Assembly: GCF_013416525.1 (NCBI RefSeq)
Contig: NZ_JACCEM010000012.1
Location: forward strand, 41,078-105,077
Origin: Parapusillimonas granuli
GTDB lineage: Bacteria > Pseudomonadota > Gammaproteobacteria > Burkholderiales > Burkholderiaceae_B
Reading direction: 5' to 3'
DNA: 64,000 nt
The position numbers were made by a program, and so were the translations under genes. The notes under the pieces are model-generated. The model ran no database searches. It had not been told where the DNA came from and was given only the letters and a program-made list of their open reading frames with translations. This document shows, piece after piece, positions 10,732-20,066 of the stretch (its first letter is position 1; every line of letters starts with the position of its first letter).

Positions 10732-10962
10732 ATGGGTAGTTTCAGCATTTGGCATTGGCTTATCGTCCTGGTCATCGTGGCGCTGGTATTCGGCACCAAG
10801 AAAATCCGCAACATCGGCGAAGACCTGGGCGGAGCGGTGAAAGGCTTCAAGAAGGGCATGAAGGACGCCAACGAGGAAAAAGACGCGCCCGCCACGGTGA
10901 CGCAGCGCGTGCAAAGCGACGACACCATCGACGTCCAGGCGAAGGAAAAGAAAGACGCCTGA
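10732..10962 (+). CDS. tatA: Sec-independent translocase subunit TatA
   Basis: A 76-residue protein with one N-terminal transmembrane helix ([13 protein letters not shown]), a hinge, an amphipathic helix ([23 protein letters not shown]) and a charged tail, the standard TatA layout. TatA oligomers form the membrane path for folded proteins carrying twin-arginine signals. The neighbouring tatB and tatC complete the translocase. A likely client, the Rieske protein PetA with an SRRMW signal, is encoded 4 kb downstream. Confidence 0.96.
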   Translation: MGSFSIWHWLIVLVIVALVFGTKKIRNIGEDLGGAVKGFKKGMKDANEEKDAPATVTQRVQSDDTIDVQAKEKKDA

Positions 10963-11025
10963 AAACAGGGCTGATGGCCGCTCCGAGCTCCGTTAACCCT
11001 ATTCTTTCAAGCGAATCCTTTACCC

Positions 11026-11535
11026 ATGTTTGACGTCAGCTTTAGTGAACTTATGCTGATCGGCGTGATCGCGCTGATCGTCATCGGGCCCGAACGCCTG
11101 CCCAAGGTGGCCAGAACCATCGGCCACCTGGTCGGCCGCGCTCAGCGCTACGTCAGCGATGTCAAGTCCGACATCCAACGCGAGATGGACCTGGACGAGC
11201 TCAACAACCTGAAGGGCCAAATGGAGGAAGCGGCCAAGTCGGTCAAGTCGTCCATGCAGGAAGCCTCCGACAGCCTGCGGCAGCCTCTGTCCGAGGCCGA
11301 GCAGGCCTTGAAAGAGGCATCCGCCTCGGTCGAGTCCCTGGTCGACTCGGCCCGGGCCCAGATGAGCGGCCCGGAAACGACCGCGGCGCCGGCCGCCGAA
11401 CCCGCCAAGCCCGCGGCCGCGCCAGCCACCCTTCCCGCCGGCAATGGCGCGGCCGCGCCCAGCGCAGGCGCCGACATCCAGCCGGCCGGCACGGCCGGCC
11501 CAGACACCAAAGACAAACCGGGGGCTCCCACGTGA
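11026..11535 (+). CDS. tatB: Sec-independent translocase subunit TatB
   Basis: A 169-residue protein with the TatB N-terminus (MFDVSFSELMLIGVIALIVIGPERLPKVAR): one membrane helix with the conserved Glu near its start and a GPERLP hinge. A long amphipathic and coiled region follows, then a low-complexity Ala/Pro-rich tail from about residue 115. TatB forms the substrate-receptor complex with TatC. Its stop overlaps the tatC start. Confidence 0.96.
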   Translation: MFDVSFSELMLIGVIALIVIGPERLPKVARTIGHLVGRAQRYVSDVKSDIQREMDLDELNNLKGQMEEAAKSVKSSMQEASDSLRQPLSEAEQALKEASASVESLVDSARAQMSGPETTAAPAAEPAKPAAAPATLPAGNGAAAPSAGADIQPAGTAGPDTKDKPGAPT

Positions 11536-12302
11536 CACAAGAAGCTTCCCAAGACACCTTCATCTCGCACCTGGTCGAACTGCGCTCGCGCCTGCTGCGC
11601 GCGGTCAGCGCGGTCTTGGCCGTGTTCGTCATTCTGTTCATCTACCCGGGGCCGTCCGCCATCTACGACGTGCTGGCCCAGCCCATGCTCGCCTCCCTGC
11701 CGGAAGGCACGCGCATGATCGCCACGGGCGTGATCACGCCTTTCATGGTGCCGATCAAGGTGACGCTGCTGGCGTCTTTCGTGCTGGCGCTCCCGGTGGT
11801 CCTGTACCAGGCCTGGGCCTTCGTCGCGCCCGGGCTGTATCGCCACGAGCAGCGGCTGGCGCTGCCGCTGATCGCGTCCAGCACGCTGCTGTTTCTGGCG
11901 GGCATGGCGTTCTGCTATTTCGTGGTGTTCCGCACGGTCTTCCAGTTCATCGCGGGTTTCGCGCCGGAATCGATCACGCCGGCGCCGGACATCGAGGCCT
12001 ACGTAAGTTTCGTGATCACGATGTTCGTCGCTTTCGGGGTGACGTTCGAAGTGCCGATCGCCGTGATTCTGCTGGTGAAGAGCGGAATGGTCACGGTCGA
12101 GAAACTGCGCGGCGCGCGGGGGTACGTCATCGTCGGCGCGTTCGTCATCGCCGCGGTGGTGACGCCGCCGGACGTGGTCAGCCAATTCATGCTGGCGGTG
12201 CCCTTGTGCCTGCTGTATGAAGTCGGCGTGGTGGTCGCGGGGATGCTGAAGGTAAAGGAAGCCGCGGCCGACGAGCTGGAGTCCGATCCGGATAACGGGT
12301 GA
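11532..12302 (+). CDS. tatC: Sec-independent translocase subunit TatC
   Basis: A 256-residue polytopic membrane protein with six predicted helices. It starts with the conserved cytoplasmic TFISHLVELRSRLLRAV, whose glutamate-containing stretch contacts twin-arginine signals. TatC is the primary receptor for Tat substrates. It begins four bases inside tatB and ends 21 bases from the end of the convergent protease gene. Confidence 0.97.
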   Translation: MTQEASQDTFISHLVELRSRLLRAVSAVLAVFVILFIYPGPSAIYDVLAQPMLASLPEGTRMIATGVITPFMVPIKVTLLASFVLALPVVLYQAWAFVAPGLYRHEQRLALPLIASSTLLFLAGMAFCYFVVFRTVFQFIAGFAPESITPAPDIEAYVSFVITMFVAFGVTFEVPIAVILLVKSGMVTVEKLRGARGYVIVGAFVIAAVVTPPDVVSQFMLAVPLCLLYEVGVVVAGMLKVKEAAADELESDPDNG

Positions 12303-12323
12303 CGGCGGCAGCGGCCGGCGCCC

Positions 12324-13457
12324 TCACCGCTTCGGAATCGGCGGCCGCGTCCCGACACGCACTTCCAGCTCCATCCGCCGCCCTTCGCGCACCACGCGCA
12401 GCTTCGCCTTTTCCGACGGCGGCAGCGGCGCGATCTGGTTCAGGAAGCCGATCGCGTCCCGCACCGGCTCTCCATTCAACGCCAGCACGATATCGCCCAC
12501 CCGCAGCCCCGCCTGCCACGCCGGGCCATTGCGCAACACACTGGCGATGATGACGCCGTCGTGCTGCTTCAAGCCGAAAGCGCGGGCCAGGTCGGGGGTG
12601 ATGTCTTGCGGCTCGATTCCCAGCCACCCGCGGGTCACCGTCCCCGTCTTGATGATCTGCTCCATGATGGTCTGCGCCGCGCCCGCCGGGATGGCGAAGC
12701 CGATGCCCAGCGATCCCCCGGATTCCGAATAAATGGCGGTATTGATGCCGATCAGGCGCCCCGAGGTGTCGATGAGCGCGCCGCCGGAATTGCCGGGATT
12801 GATGGCAGCGTCGGTCTGGATGAAGTTTTCATATATATTGATGCCCAGGCGGTTGCGCCCCAAGGCCGACACGATGCCCATGGTGGTGGTCTGCCCCACG
12901 CCGAAAGGGTTGCCTATGGCCAGCACCACGTCGCCCGTCCTGACCTCGTGCGAACCGTTGAAGGCGATCGCGCGCAGGTCGGGCAGGTCTATCTTCAGCA
13001 CCGCCAGGTCGCTTTCAGGGTCGGCGCCCACCACCGCGGCGCGGGTCTGCCTGCCGTCGCTCAATGCGACCTCGATCGCGTCGGCGGCTTCAATGACGTG
13101 GTAGTTGGTGAGTATGTAGCCGTCTTCCCGGACGATCACGCCCGAGCCCAGGTTGGTGGATTCCTTGCGGCGGCTGAAGCCGGGAATGTCCCGGAACAGA
13201 CGCTCGAGCTCGGGATCGGCGGGAATGGGGATGACCGGCACATTGACGTGCTTGCTGGTGTAGACGTTGACCACGGCCGGCCTGGCCTGCGCCACGGCGG
13301 CGGCGAATGAAAAGGGCGCGCCCTGCTCCGGGGCGGGTGGCGTGGCCGGCGCCGGCTGCGGTGTGTGCAGCCAGTCGGGGCGCAAGGTTGCCACGATGAA
13401 TAAAATACCCAGGCATATCGTCACCGTCTGGGCAAACAGCAACCACAATCGACGCAT
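12324..13457 (-). CDS. DegS/HtrA-like periplasmic serine protease, membrane anchored
   Basis: A 377-residue protein: N-terminal membrane anchor (about residues 4-24), a trypsin-like domain, and one PDZ domain (about 280-370). The catalytic triad is His120 (LTNYHV), Asp150 (ESDLAVLKID) and Ser224 (NPGNSGGALID). One anchor plus one PDZ matches DegS rather than two-PDZ DegP, so it may sense outer-membrane protein stress, but it could be a general quality-control protease. The start at MRRLWLLF (13455-13457) puts the helix at the N-terminus; the longer open frame adds a non-homologous stretch. Only 28 bases separate it from the divergent Nif3-family gene. Confidence 0.92.
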   Translation of the reverse strand: MRRLWLLFAQTVTICLGILFIVATLRPDWLHTPQPAPATPPAPEQGAPFSFAAAVAQARPAVVNVYTSKHVNVPVIPIPADPELERLFRDIPGFSRRKESTNLGSGVIVREDGYILTNYHVIEAADAIEVALSDGRQTRAAVVGADPESDLAVLKIDLPDLRAIAFNGSHEVRTGDVVLAIGNPFGVGQTTTMGIVSALGRNRLGINIYENFIQTDAAINPGNSGGALIDTSGRLIGINTAIYSESGGSLGIGFAIPAGAAQTIMEQIIKTGTVTRGWLGIEPQDITPDLARAFGLKQHDGVIIASVLRNGPAWQAGLRVGDIVLALNGEPVRDAIGFLNQIAPLPPSEKAKLRVVREGRRMELEVRVGTRPPIPKR

Positions 13458-13485
13458 AAGCTCGCAATAAGGAAAAGGCAAAACA

Positions 13486-14262
13486 ATGAAACAGGTTTCC
13501 ACCCAACAACTGGCCGACTGGCTCGACGCCACCTTGCAGGCCGCGCGCTTCAAGGACTACTGCCCGAACGGACTGCAGGTCGAGGGCAAAGCCAGTATCG
13601 GACACATTATCACCGGTGTCACGGCATCGCAGGCGCTGCTGGAGGCGGCGATCGATAGAAAAGCCGATGCCGTGCTGGTGCACCACGGCTGGTTCTGGCA
13701 GAACGAGAGCCCCCGCGTGCGCGGCCCCAAGCGCAAGCGCCTGGCGCTGGCCCTGGCGCACGACCTGAATCTGTTCGGCTACCACCTGCCGCTGGACGCC
13801 CACCCGACGCTGGGCAACAACGCACAGCTGGCGCGGGTGCTGGGCCTGGAGCCCGAGCTCGGCGCCGATGGCCAGCCCGTGCTTTGCGGCCGCGACGGCC
13901 TGGTCTGGATGGGCCGCTCGCGCAGCGCCCGCAACCTGGACGAGCTCGGTAATATTATTTGCAATGCCTTACAACGCCGTCCATTGGTTGTGGGAAATCC
14001 ACAACAAAAAATCGAGCGCATCGCCTGGTGCACCGGCGGCGCCCAAGGCATGATGGAAGCCGCCATCGAAGCCGGCGCCGATGCATACATAACGGGCGAG
14101 GCGTCGGAGCCGGTGTATCACCTGGCCCGGGAAACCGGCACGGCGTTCATCGCGGCCGGCCACCATGCGACGGAACGCTACGGGGTGCAGGCGCTGGGCG
14201 AGGCCATTGCCCAGCAGTTCGGGATACGAGTGGATTTCCTGGACATCGACAACCCGATCTGA
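13486..14262 (+). CDS. Nif3-like dinuclear metal-centre hexameric protein (YbgI family)
   Basis: A 258-residue member of the Nif3/YbgI family. It carries VLVHHGWFW for one metal-ligand pair and IAAGHHATERYGVQALGE for the second near the C-terminus, plus GFxxYHLPLDAH-like YHLPLDAHPTLGNN. The family forms toroidal hexamers with two metals per subunit. It is sometimes annotated as GTP cyclohydrolase I type 2, but no confirmed physiological role applies here. AAGGAAAAGG just upstream supplies a ribosome-binding site. The HtrA - Nif3 - mscL - petABC order is conserved in relatives. Confidence 0.92.
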   Translation: MKQVSTQQLADWLDATLQAARFKDYCPNGLQVEGKASIGHIITGVTASQALLEAAIDRKADAVLVHHGWFWQNESPRVRGPKRKRLALALAHDLNLFGYHLPLDAHPTLGNNAQLARVLGLEPELGADGQPVLCGRDGLVWMGRSRSARNLDELGNIICNALQRRPLVVGNPQQKIERIAWCTGGAQGMMEAAIEAGADAYITGEASEPVYHLARETGTAFIAAGHHATERYGVQALGEAIAQQFGIRVDFLDIDNPI

Positions 14263-14302
14263 TCACCCGAAGCGGCCCGCCCGGATTCGGTCGCCGGGCC
14301 CG

Positions 14303-14761
14303 TCACTTCTTCAAGAGATCGCGGATTTCGCGCAGCAGGGCGACGTCTTCCGGAGGAGGCGCCGCCGCCGCGGGCTCGGCCTGTTCGCGGCGCAAGACCT
14401 TGTCGCGGGCCGTGTTCACCGCCTTCACCAGGCAGAACACCACGAAGGCCAGCAGGATGAAGTTGATGAAAATGGTCAGGAAGTTGCCCCAGGACAGGAC
14501 CACGGCGCCGGCCTTGGTCAGGGCGTCGTAGGTTTCGGGCCCGGTGTAGCCTTCGGGCAGGCGCAGCACCCAGAACTGATTGGTGAAGTCGACCTCGCCG
14601 CCCAGGATGAAGGAGATGATGGGCATGATGATGTCTTTCACCAGGGAGTCGATGATCTTGCCGAAGGCCGCGCCGATGATGACGCCGACCGCCAGATCGA
14701 TCATGTTGCCGCGGACCGCGAACTCTTGAAACTCTTGCAGAAAACCCCGTGCTTTGCTCAT
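14303..14761 (-). CDS. mscL: Large-conductance mechanosensitive channel
   Basis: A 152-residue protein with an N-terminal amphipathic helix ([31 protein letters not shown]), TM1 with the Gly/Ala-packed pore, a periplasmic loop, TM2 ([21 protein letters not shown]) and a charged C-terminal helix ([11 protein letters not shown]). It is the homopentameric safety valve that opens on hypo-osmotic shock. It is slightly longer than the E. coli protein because of a Pro/Ala/Glu-rich linker before the last helix. It is transcribed away from petABC. Confidence 0.97.
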   Translation of the reverse strand: MSKARGFLQEFQEFAVRGNMIDLAVGVIIGAAFGKIIDSLVKDIIMPIISFILGGEVDFTNQFWVLRLPEGYTGPETYDALTKAGAVVLSWGNFLTIFINFILLAFVVFCLVKAVNTARDKVLRREQAEPAAAAPPPEDVALLREIRDLLKK

Positions 14762-14778
14762 ATCGCCTTCCTTTCGTG

Positions 14779-14808
14779 TTACACCCTATTTCGGGCAAAC
14801 GCTATAAT
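14779..14808 (+). promoter_or_regulatory. Predicted promoter of the petABC operon
   Basis: A perfect -10 box TATAAT is at 14803-14808. TTACAC at 14779-14784 is a weak candidate -35 with an 18-base spacer. Transcription would begin about 70 bases before petA, with AAGGA (14872-14876) as its ribosome-binding site. The region separates petA from the divergent mscL. The -10 box is seen directly; activity is inferred. Confidence 0.5.
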
Positions 14809-14884
14809 ACGCGGTTGATAAGATAGTACACAGCCAAATCACTGATGGTATGCCCCCACGCGAGGCATGAATAAGGATACTAGA

Positions 14885-15529
14885 ATGAGTCAGATTACGA
14901 CACAGCTCGACGATTCCGGTGCGGTTGACCCCAACCTGCCACCCGATCCTTCGCGCCGTATGTGGGTGGCCACCGCCTGTGCGGTGGGCGGTGCCGCGGG
15001 CGTGGCCACGGCGGTCCCGTTCGTCAGTTCCTTCGCGCCTTCGGACAAGGCTCGCGCGGCCGGCGCCCCCGTCGAGGTCGACGTCTCTAACATCCCCGCC
15101 GGCCAGATGATCACGGTCGAGTGGCGCGGCAAGCCCGTGTGGATCATGCACCGCACCCCCGAACAGCTGGCTGCCCTGAAGGGCCTGGATCCGGAACTCG
15201 CCGACCCCCACTCCGACCGCCCGGGCTACACCCCCGAATACGCCAAGAACGAATACCGCTCGCGCAAGCCCGAACTGTTCGTTTGCGTCGGCATCTGCAC
15301 GCACCTGGGCTGCTCGCCCACGCCCGCCCTGGCCGCGGGCCCGCAACCCGGCCTGCCCGCCGACTGGCAAGGCGGCTTCAACTGTCCATGCCATGGCTCC
15401 ACCTTCGACCTGGCCGGCCGTGTGTTCAGCAACAAGCCGGCGCCCGACAACCTCGAGGTCCCGCCTTATTCCTACTCGGCCGACGGCACGCGCATCGTCG
15501 TCGGCGTCGACGAGAACAACAAGGCCTGA
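14885..15529 (+). CDS. petA: Ubiquinol-cytochrome c reductase iron-sulfur (Rieske) subunit
   Basis: A 214-residue Rieske protein of the cytochrome bc1 complex. The N-terminus carries a twin-arginine-type uncleaved anchor (SRRMWVATACAVGGAAGVAT, Arg24-Arg25). The 2Fe-2S cluster is held by Cys138/His140 in CTHLGC and Cys167/His170 in CPCHGS, with Cys143 and Cys169 as the disulfide. It passes electrons from ubiquinol to cytochrome c1. ATG 14885 is chosen over 14867 because of AAGGA at 14872-14876. Confidence 0.97.
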   Translation: MSQITTQLDDSGAVDPNLPPDPSRRMWVATACAVGGAAGVATAVPFVSSFAPSDKARAAGAPVEVDVSNIPAGQMITVEWRGKPVWIMHRTPEQLAALKGLDPELADPHSDRPGYTPEYAKNEYRSRKPELFVCVGICTHLGCSPTPALAAGPQPGLPADWQGGFNCPCHGSTFDLAGRVFSNKPAPDNLEVPPYSYSADGTRIVVGVDENNKA

Positions 15530-15603
15530 TCCCGAAGGGCGCCGCTGAACGCCCACGAACCGAATCCACAATACGCCCGTAAGATAGAAAAAGGAGCCGT
15601 TTC

Positions 15604-16992
15604 ATGGCTGGCGAGAAAACCGTCGAAACGACAGGACTTTTAGGCTGGATAGATAAGCGTTTTCCGCTTACTACCCTGTTCAAAGACCACATGTCGGAAT
15701 ACTACGCCCCGAAGAACTTCAACTTCTGGTATTTCTTTGGGTCCCTGGCAATGCTGGTTCTGGTCATCCAGATCGTCACCGGCATCTTCCTGGTCATGAA
15801 CTACAAGCCCGACGCCAAGCTGGCATTCGAATCGGTCGAATACATCATGCGCGAAGTGCCCTGGGGCTGGCTGATCCGCTACATGCACTCCACGGGCGCG
15901 TCCATGTTCTTCGTGGTCGTGTACCTGCACATGCTGCGCGGCCTGTTCTACGGCTCCTACCGCAAGCCGCGCGAGCTGGTCTGGATCTTCGGCGTGGCCA
16001 TCTTCCTCTGTCTGATGGGCGAAGCCTTCATGGGCTATCTGCTGCCCTGGGGCCAGATGTCCTACTGGGGCGCCCAGGTCATCGTGAACCTGTTCTCGGC
16101 CATTCCCTTCATCGGCCCTGAGCTCGCCATCTGGATCCGCGGCGACTACGTCGTGTCCGACGCCACGCTGAACCGCTTCTTCGCCTTCCACGTCATTGCG
16201 CTGCCGCTGGTGCTCATCGGCCTGGTCGTCGCGCACATCATCGCGCTGCACGAAGTGGGCTCCAACAACCCCGACGGCGTCGAGATCAAGCGAGGCCCCA
16301 AGGACCGCTACGGCCGCCCGCTGGACGGCATCCCCTTCCACCCCTACTACTCGGTGCACGACATCGTGGGCGTGGCCGGCTTCCTGATCGTCTTCGCGGC
16401 CATCATCTTCTTCGGCCCTGAAATGGGCGGCTACTTCCTGGAATACAACAACTTCATTCCGGCCGACCCGCTGAAGACCCCGCCGCACATCGCGCCGGTC
16501 TGGTACTTCACGCCGTTCTATTCCATGCTGCGCGCCACCACGGCCGACTTCACCTGGGTCATGATCGCCGGCTGCGTCATCGCCGCCGCGGCCCTGTTCC
16601 TGAAGGGCAACCTGCGCGGCGTCTGGCGCCTGGTATGGCCGGCCGTGCTGATCCTGGTCGCCATCCTGCTGCGCGTCATCGACGCCAAGTTCTGGGGCGT
16701 GGTCGTCATGGGCGGTTCCGTCGTGATCCTGTTCTTCCTGCCGTGGCTGGATCATTCCCCCGTCAAGTCGATCCGCTACCGCCCCACCTGGCACAAGTAT
16801 CTGTACGCCATCTTCATCGTCAACTTCCTGGTGTTGGGTTACCTGGGCACGCAAGCGCCGAATCCGACGTTCAACCTCATGAGCCAGATCGGCACCGTGA
16901 TCTACCTGGGCTTCTTCTTCCTGATGCCTGTCTGGAGCCGCATCGGCACGTTCAAGCCAGTCCCTGACCGCGTCACGTTTCACGCTCACTAA
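15604..16992 (+). CDS. petB: Ubiquinol-cytochrome c reductase cytochrome b subunit
   Basis: A 462-residue membrane protein with about nine helices that binds both b-type hemes and forms the two quinone sites. Heme-ligand histidines lie in RYMHSTGASMFFVVVYLHML and in FHVIALPLVLIGLVVAHI. The quinol-oxidation loop reads PVWY rather than the PEWY of mitochondria and alphaproteobacteria; I recall this as a variant of beta- and gammaproteobacteria. A good AAAGGAG ribosome-binding site is at 15590-15596. It is the middle gene of petABC. Confidence 0.97.
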   Translation: MAGEKTVETTGLLGWIDKRFPLTTLFKDHMSEYYAPKNFNFWYFFGSLAMLVLVIQIVTGIFLVMNYKPDAKLAFESVEYIMREVPWGWLIRYMHSTGASMFFVVVYLHMLRGLFYGSYRKPRELVWIFGVAIFLCLMGEAFMGYLLPWGQMSYWGAQVIVNLFSAIPFIGPELAIWIRGDYVVSDATLNRFFAFHVIALPLVLIGLVVAHIIALHEVGSNNPDGVEIKRGPKDRYGRPLDGIPFHPYYSVHDIVGVAGFLIVFAAIIFFGPEMGGYFLEYNNFIPADPLKTPPHIAPVWYFTPFYSMLRATTADFTWVMIAGCVIAAAALFLKGNLRGVWRLVWPAVLILVAILLRVIDAKFWGVVVMGGSVVILFFLPWLDHSPVKSIRYRPTWHKYLYAIFIVNFLVLGYLGTQAPNPTFNLMSQIGTVIYLGFFFLMPVWSRIGTFKPVPDRVTFHAH

Positions 16993-17012
16993 GGCAACTA
17001 ACACGTTACGGA

Positions 17013-17867
17013 ATGATCATGATTAAAAAGCTGCTAGGCGCAATTGCCTTATCACTGACCTGCGGCGCCGCCCTGGCCGCGGGCGGTGGCTACAAGCTGG
17101 AAAGCGCACCGAACCGAATCAATGACATGGCGGCGTTGCAAAACGGCGCGAAGCTGTTCGTCAACTACTGTCTGGGCTGTCATAGCGCCAATTCCATGCG
17201 CTACAACAAGCTGGCCGAAATCGGCCTGACCGACGACCAGATCAAAAAGAACCTGCTGTTCACGGGCGACAAGGTCGGCGACCTCATGAAAATCGCCATG
17301 ACGCCCGAGGACGCCAAGAAGTGGTTCGGCGCCGCGCCCCCCGACCTGTCCGTCATCGCGCGCGCCAAGTCCACCACCATGGGCCCGTCCGGCGTCGATT
17401 ACGTCTACACCTTCCTGCGCACCTTCTACCGCGACACCACCAAGGCGACCGGCTGGAACAACCTGGTCTTCCCCAGCGTCGGCATGCCGAACCCGCTCTG
17501 GGAAATGGAAGGCCCGCGCTCGCTCAACCACGTCACCGTCCACCAGGTCGAAAAAGAAGGCGGCGCCCTGCAATGGGAACGCACCACCGCCAAGTACGAC
17601 ACCCAGGGCTTCGCCGACATCAAGTCCGAACCGCTTGCCGATTACCGCGGCAACCCCCAGGACAAGGCCGTTCTGGAATCCGCCGACCCCAAACGAGTCG
17701 CGGCCTTCGACAGCAACGTGGCCGACCTGGCGAACTTCCTGGGCTGGATGGCCGAACCCGTACAGCAGCAACGCAAGCAAATGGGCGTATGGATCCTGCT
17801 CTTCCTGGGCCTGTTCCTGGTCGTCGCGTGGCGCCTGAACGCAGCCTACTGGAAACACGTCAGGTAA
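17013..17867 (+). CDS. petC: Ubiquinol-cytochrome c reductase cytochrome c1
   Basis: A 284-residue protein: Sec signal peptide (to about residue 22), one c-type heme motif C53-LG-C56-H57, and a C-terminal membrane anchor (MGVWILLFLGLFLVVAW). It takes electrons from the Rieske centre and passes them to soluble cytochrome c. A second ATG (17019) is also usable. It is the last gene of the operon and is followed by a strong terminator hairpin at 17921-17946. Confidence 0.96.
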   Translation: MIMIKKLLGAIALSLTCGAALAAGGGYKLESAPNRINDMAALQNGAKLFVNYCLGCHSANSMRYNKLAEIGLTDDQIKKNLLFTGDKVGDLMKIAMTPEDAKKWFGAAPPDLSVIARAKSTTMGPSGVDYVYTFLRTFYRDTTKATGWNNLVFPSVGMPNPLWEMEGPRSLNHVTVHQVEKEGGALQWERTTAKYDTQGFADIKSEPLADYRGNPQDKAVLESADPKRVAAFDSNVADLANFLGWMAEPVQQQRKQMGVWILLFLGLFLVVAWRLNAAYWKHVR

Positions 17868-17920
17868 TATAATCACCGGTAGCCGCCCTAGCCGGCACTG
17901 CATCCCAGCTATCGGACAAG

Positions 17921-17953
17921 AAATAGGCGTTGCGATACGCCTATTTCGCTTTT
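17921..17953 (+). terminator. Rho-independent terminator after petABC
   Basis: A perfect 10-bp inverted repeat (AAATAGGCGT at 17921-17930, ACGCCTATTT at 17937-17946) encloses a six-base loop and is followed by CGCTTTT. The symmetric A- and T-flanked stem would work in either direction, but only petABC reads into it. It separates petABC from the sspAB transcription unit. Confidence 0.8.
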
Positions 17954-18011
17954 CGGAGCGGCGCCTTGCGGCGCGCGCTCTTATTCTTATTCTACGATTG
18001 GAATCCACGAT

Positions 18012-18620
18012 ATGATGGTGCTCTATTCTGGAACGACATGCCCGTTCTCTCAACGCTGCCGCTTTGTGTTGTTCGAAAAAGGCATGGATTTTGAGATCCG
18101 TGACATCGACCTGTACAACAAGCCAGAAGATATTTCCGTCATGAACCCCTACGGCCAGGTCCCCATCCTGGTCGAGCGCGACCTGGTCCTGTACGAATCG
18201 AACATCATCAACGAATACATCGACGAACGCTTCCCGCATCCCCAGCTGATGCCGGCGGACCCGGTCATGCGCGCGCGCACGCGCCTGTTCCTGTACAACT
18301 TCGAAAAAGAACTCTTCGTGCACGTATCGATACTGGAAGACCGCTCCAGCACCGACACCAAGGCGCAAGACCTGGCCCGCCAAAACATCCGCGACCGCCT
18401 TGCGCAGCTGGCGCCCATGCTGTTAAAAAACAAATATATGCTGGGCGAGGAATTCTCCATGCTCGACGTCGCGGTCGCGCCCTTGCTGTGGCGCCTGGAT
18501 CACTACGGCATCGAGCTGCCCAAGAATGCCGCCCCCATCCAGAAGTACGCGGAGCGCATTTTTTCGCGTCCCGCCTATATCGAAGCACTGACACCCTCTG
18601 AAAAGGTCATGCGCCGCTAA
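18012..18620 (+). CDS. sspA: Stringent starvation protein A (GST fold)
   Basis: A 202-residue glutathione-transferase-fold protein that binds RNA polymerase in related bacteria. The N-terminal thioredoxin-like domain begins MVLYSGTTCPFSQRCRFVLFEKGM, with PYGQVPILVERDLVLYESNIINEYIDE; the C-terminal helical domain includes LGEEFSMLDVAVAPLLWRL. SspA lacks classic transferase activity and acts as a transcription regulator in stress. ATG 18012 and 18015 are both possible. It is followed by sspB after five bases, the usual pair downstream of bc1 genes. Confidence 0.95.
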   Translation: MMVLYSGTTCPFSQRCRFVLFEKGMDFEIRDIDLYNKPEDISVMNPYGQVPILVERDLVLYESNIINEYIDERFPHPQLMPADPVMRARTRLFLYNFEKELFVHVSILEDRSSTDTKAQDLARQNIRDRLAQLAPMLLKNKYMLGEEFSMLDVAVAPLLWRLDHYGIELPKNAAPIQKYAERIFSRPAYIEALTPSEKVMRR

Positions 18621-18625
18621 ACATC

Positions 18626-19084
18626 ATGCAAGAGTCCTCTACCAAGCCCTACCTGATCCGCGCATTGCACGAGTGGTGCACCGACAACGGCTACACTCCG
18701 CACATCGTGGTCACGGTGGACGCCAACACGGTGGTTCCGCCGGCGCACATCCACGATGGCCAGATCACGCTGAACATCGGCACGCTGGCCACCAATCGCT
18801 TGACATTGGGTAATGACTATATCGAGTTCCAGACTCGGTTCGGTGGGGTGACTGAGCAGATCTACGTTCCGGTGGCGGCGGTTTCGGCGATCTATGCCCG
18901 GGAAACCGGCGCGGGCATGGGCTTCGATGTCGCGGAGTCTCAGCCTTATCCCGGCAGCGATTCGGACGCCGACGCATCCGCGCCGGGGCCGGGCCCGCAG
19001 GCGGTGCCGGACAGCGGCTCCGGCGGCTCCAGCCCGCCGGACGGCACGCCGCCGAAGCCGCCGCGGCTCACAGTGGTGAAGTAG
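18626..19084 (+). CDS. sspB: ClpXP protease specificity-enhancing factor
   Basis: A 152-residue Ssp[25 protein letters not shown] followed by the peptide-binding beta-domain ([25 protein letters not shown] and [17 protein letters not shown]). A flexible Pro/Ser/Asp-rich linker then ends in a short basic-hydrophobic tail (PRLTVVK) of the kind that docks onto ClpX. It delivers ssrA-tagged and other substrates to ClpXP. Confidence 0.95.
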   Translation: MQESSTKPYLIRALHEWCTDNGYTPHIVVTVDANTVVPPAHIHDGQITLNIGTLATNRLTLGNDYIEFQTRFGGVTEQIYVPVAAVSAIYARETGAGMGFDVAESQPYPGSDSDADASAPGPGPQAVPDSGSGGSSPPDGTPPKPPRLTVVK

Positions 19085-19143
19085 CCCCCGGTGCCGGGAG
19101 CGAGTATCATCGACCGCTACATTCCCCACTTATGGAGCTCCCC

Positions 19144-19908
19144 ATGCAGATCCCGGTAAACCGGTTCAAGCAAGCGATCAACGCAGGACAGCATCAACTA
19201 GGTCTCTGGGTGTCATTGGCGCACCATTACAGCGCCGAGATCGTGGCGCGCGCCGGGTTCGACTGGCTGGTATTCGACACCGAACACTCCCCCAACGACG
19301 TCCAGACCGTGCTGGGCCAACTGCAGGCCGCCGCTCCATATCCCGTATCGCCCGTGGTGCGCCCCAGCTGGAACGACCTGGTCCAGCAGAAACGCTACCT
19401 GGACATCGGCGCGCAAACCCTCCTGATCCCCTACGTGCAATCCGTCGAAGAAGCCGAACAGGCGGTGTCGGGCATGCGCTACCCGCCGCGCGGCATGCGC
19501 GGCGTGGGCGGCGTCATGCGCGCAAGCGGCTTCGGGCAGGTCAACAACTACATGCAAGTCTGCGAAGACCAGCTCTGCCTGCTGGTGCAGGTCGAAACCC
19601 GTGAAGGGCTGGACAGGCTCGAAGACATCGCCAAGGTGGACGGCGTGGACGGCGTGTTCATCGGCCCGGCCGACCTGTCGGCCAGCCTTGGGCATCCGGG
19701 CGATCCCAAGCACCCCGAAGTGCAAAGCGCCATCGAAGACGCCATCCGCCGCATACGCGCCTGCGGCAAGGCACCCGGCATCCTCACCGTCGACGAGGCC
19801 GCCGCGCGGCGCTACATGGAAGTCGGCACCCTCTTCACCGCCGTCGGCCTGGACGCAGCCCTGCTGGCACGCAACGCCGAACAGCTCGCCGCACGCTTTC
19901 GCGCTTAG
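19144..19908 (+). CDS. HpcH/HpaI family class II aldolase
   Basis: A 254-residue TIM-barrel aldolase ([33 protein letters not shown]). Metal-binding residues lie in VQVETREG (Glu) and [12 protein letters not shown] (Asp), and [14 protein letters not shown] is the loop typical of 4-hydroxy-2-oxo-heptanedioate aldolases. Such enzymes cleave or form pyruvate-derived hydroxy-keto acids. No homoprotocatechuate pathway genes are adjacent, so the substrate is open. ATG 19144 (MQIPVNRF) is preferred over an upstream ATG at 19132. Confidence 0.88.
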   Translation: MQIPVNRFKQAINAGQHQLGLWVSLAHHYSAEIVARAGFDWLVFDTEHSPNDVQTVLGQLQAAAPYPVSPVVRPSWNDLVQQKRYLDIGAQTLLIPYVQSVEEAEQAVSGMRYPPRGMRGVGGVMRASGFGQVNNYMQVCEDQLCLLVQVETREGLDRLEDIAKVDGVDGVFIGPADLSASLGHPGDPKHPEVQSAIEDAIRRIRACGKAPGILTVDEAAARRYMEVGTLFTAVGLDAALLARNAEQLAARFRA

Positions 19909-19974
19909 CATCGCGGCCCGCAACGGCGGGCCCGCACAGCAGAATTCAGGAAACTCCTGTAGAATTATGCGTTC

Positions 19975-20050
19975 GCCGGTTTAGCTCAGTTGGTAGAGCA
20001 GCGCACTTGTAATGCGAAGGTCAACAGTTCGAATCCGTTAACCGGCACCA
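19975..20050 (+). tRNA. tRNA-Thr (anticodon UGU)
   Basis: A 76-base cloverleaf with the CCA end encoded. The acceptor stem GCCGGTT pairs with AACCGGC, the D arm is GCTC...GAGC, the anticodon loop CTTGTAA contains TGT (reads ACA/ACG), and the T loop is TTCGAAT. TAGAAT at 19960-19965 is a plausible -10 box. A strong terminator follows at 20067-20093. Confidence 0.96.
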
Positions 20051-20066
20051 AACAATTCAAGCACTT

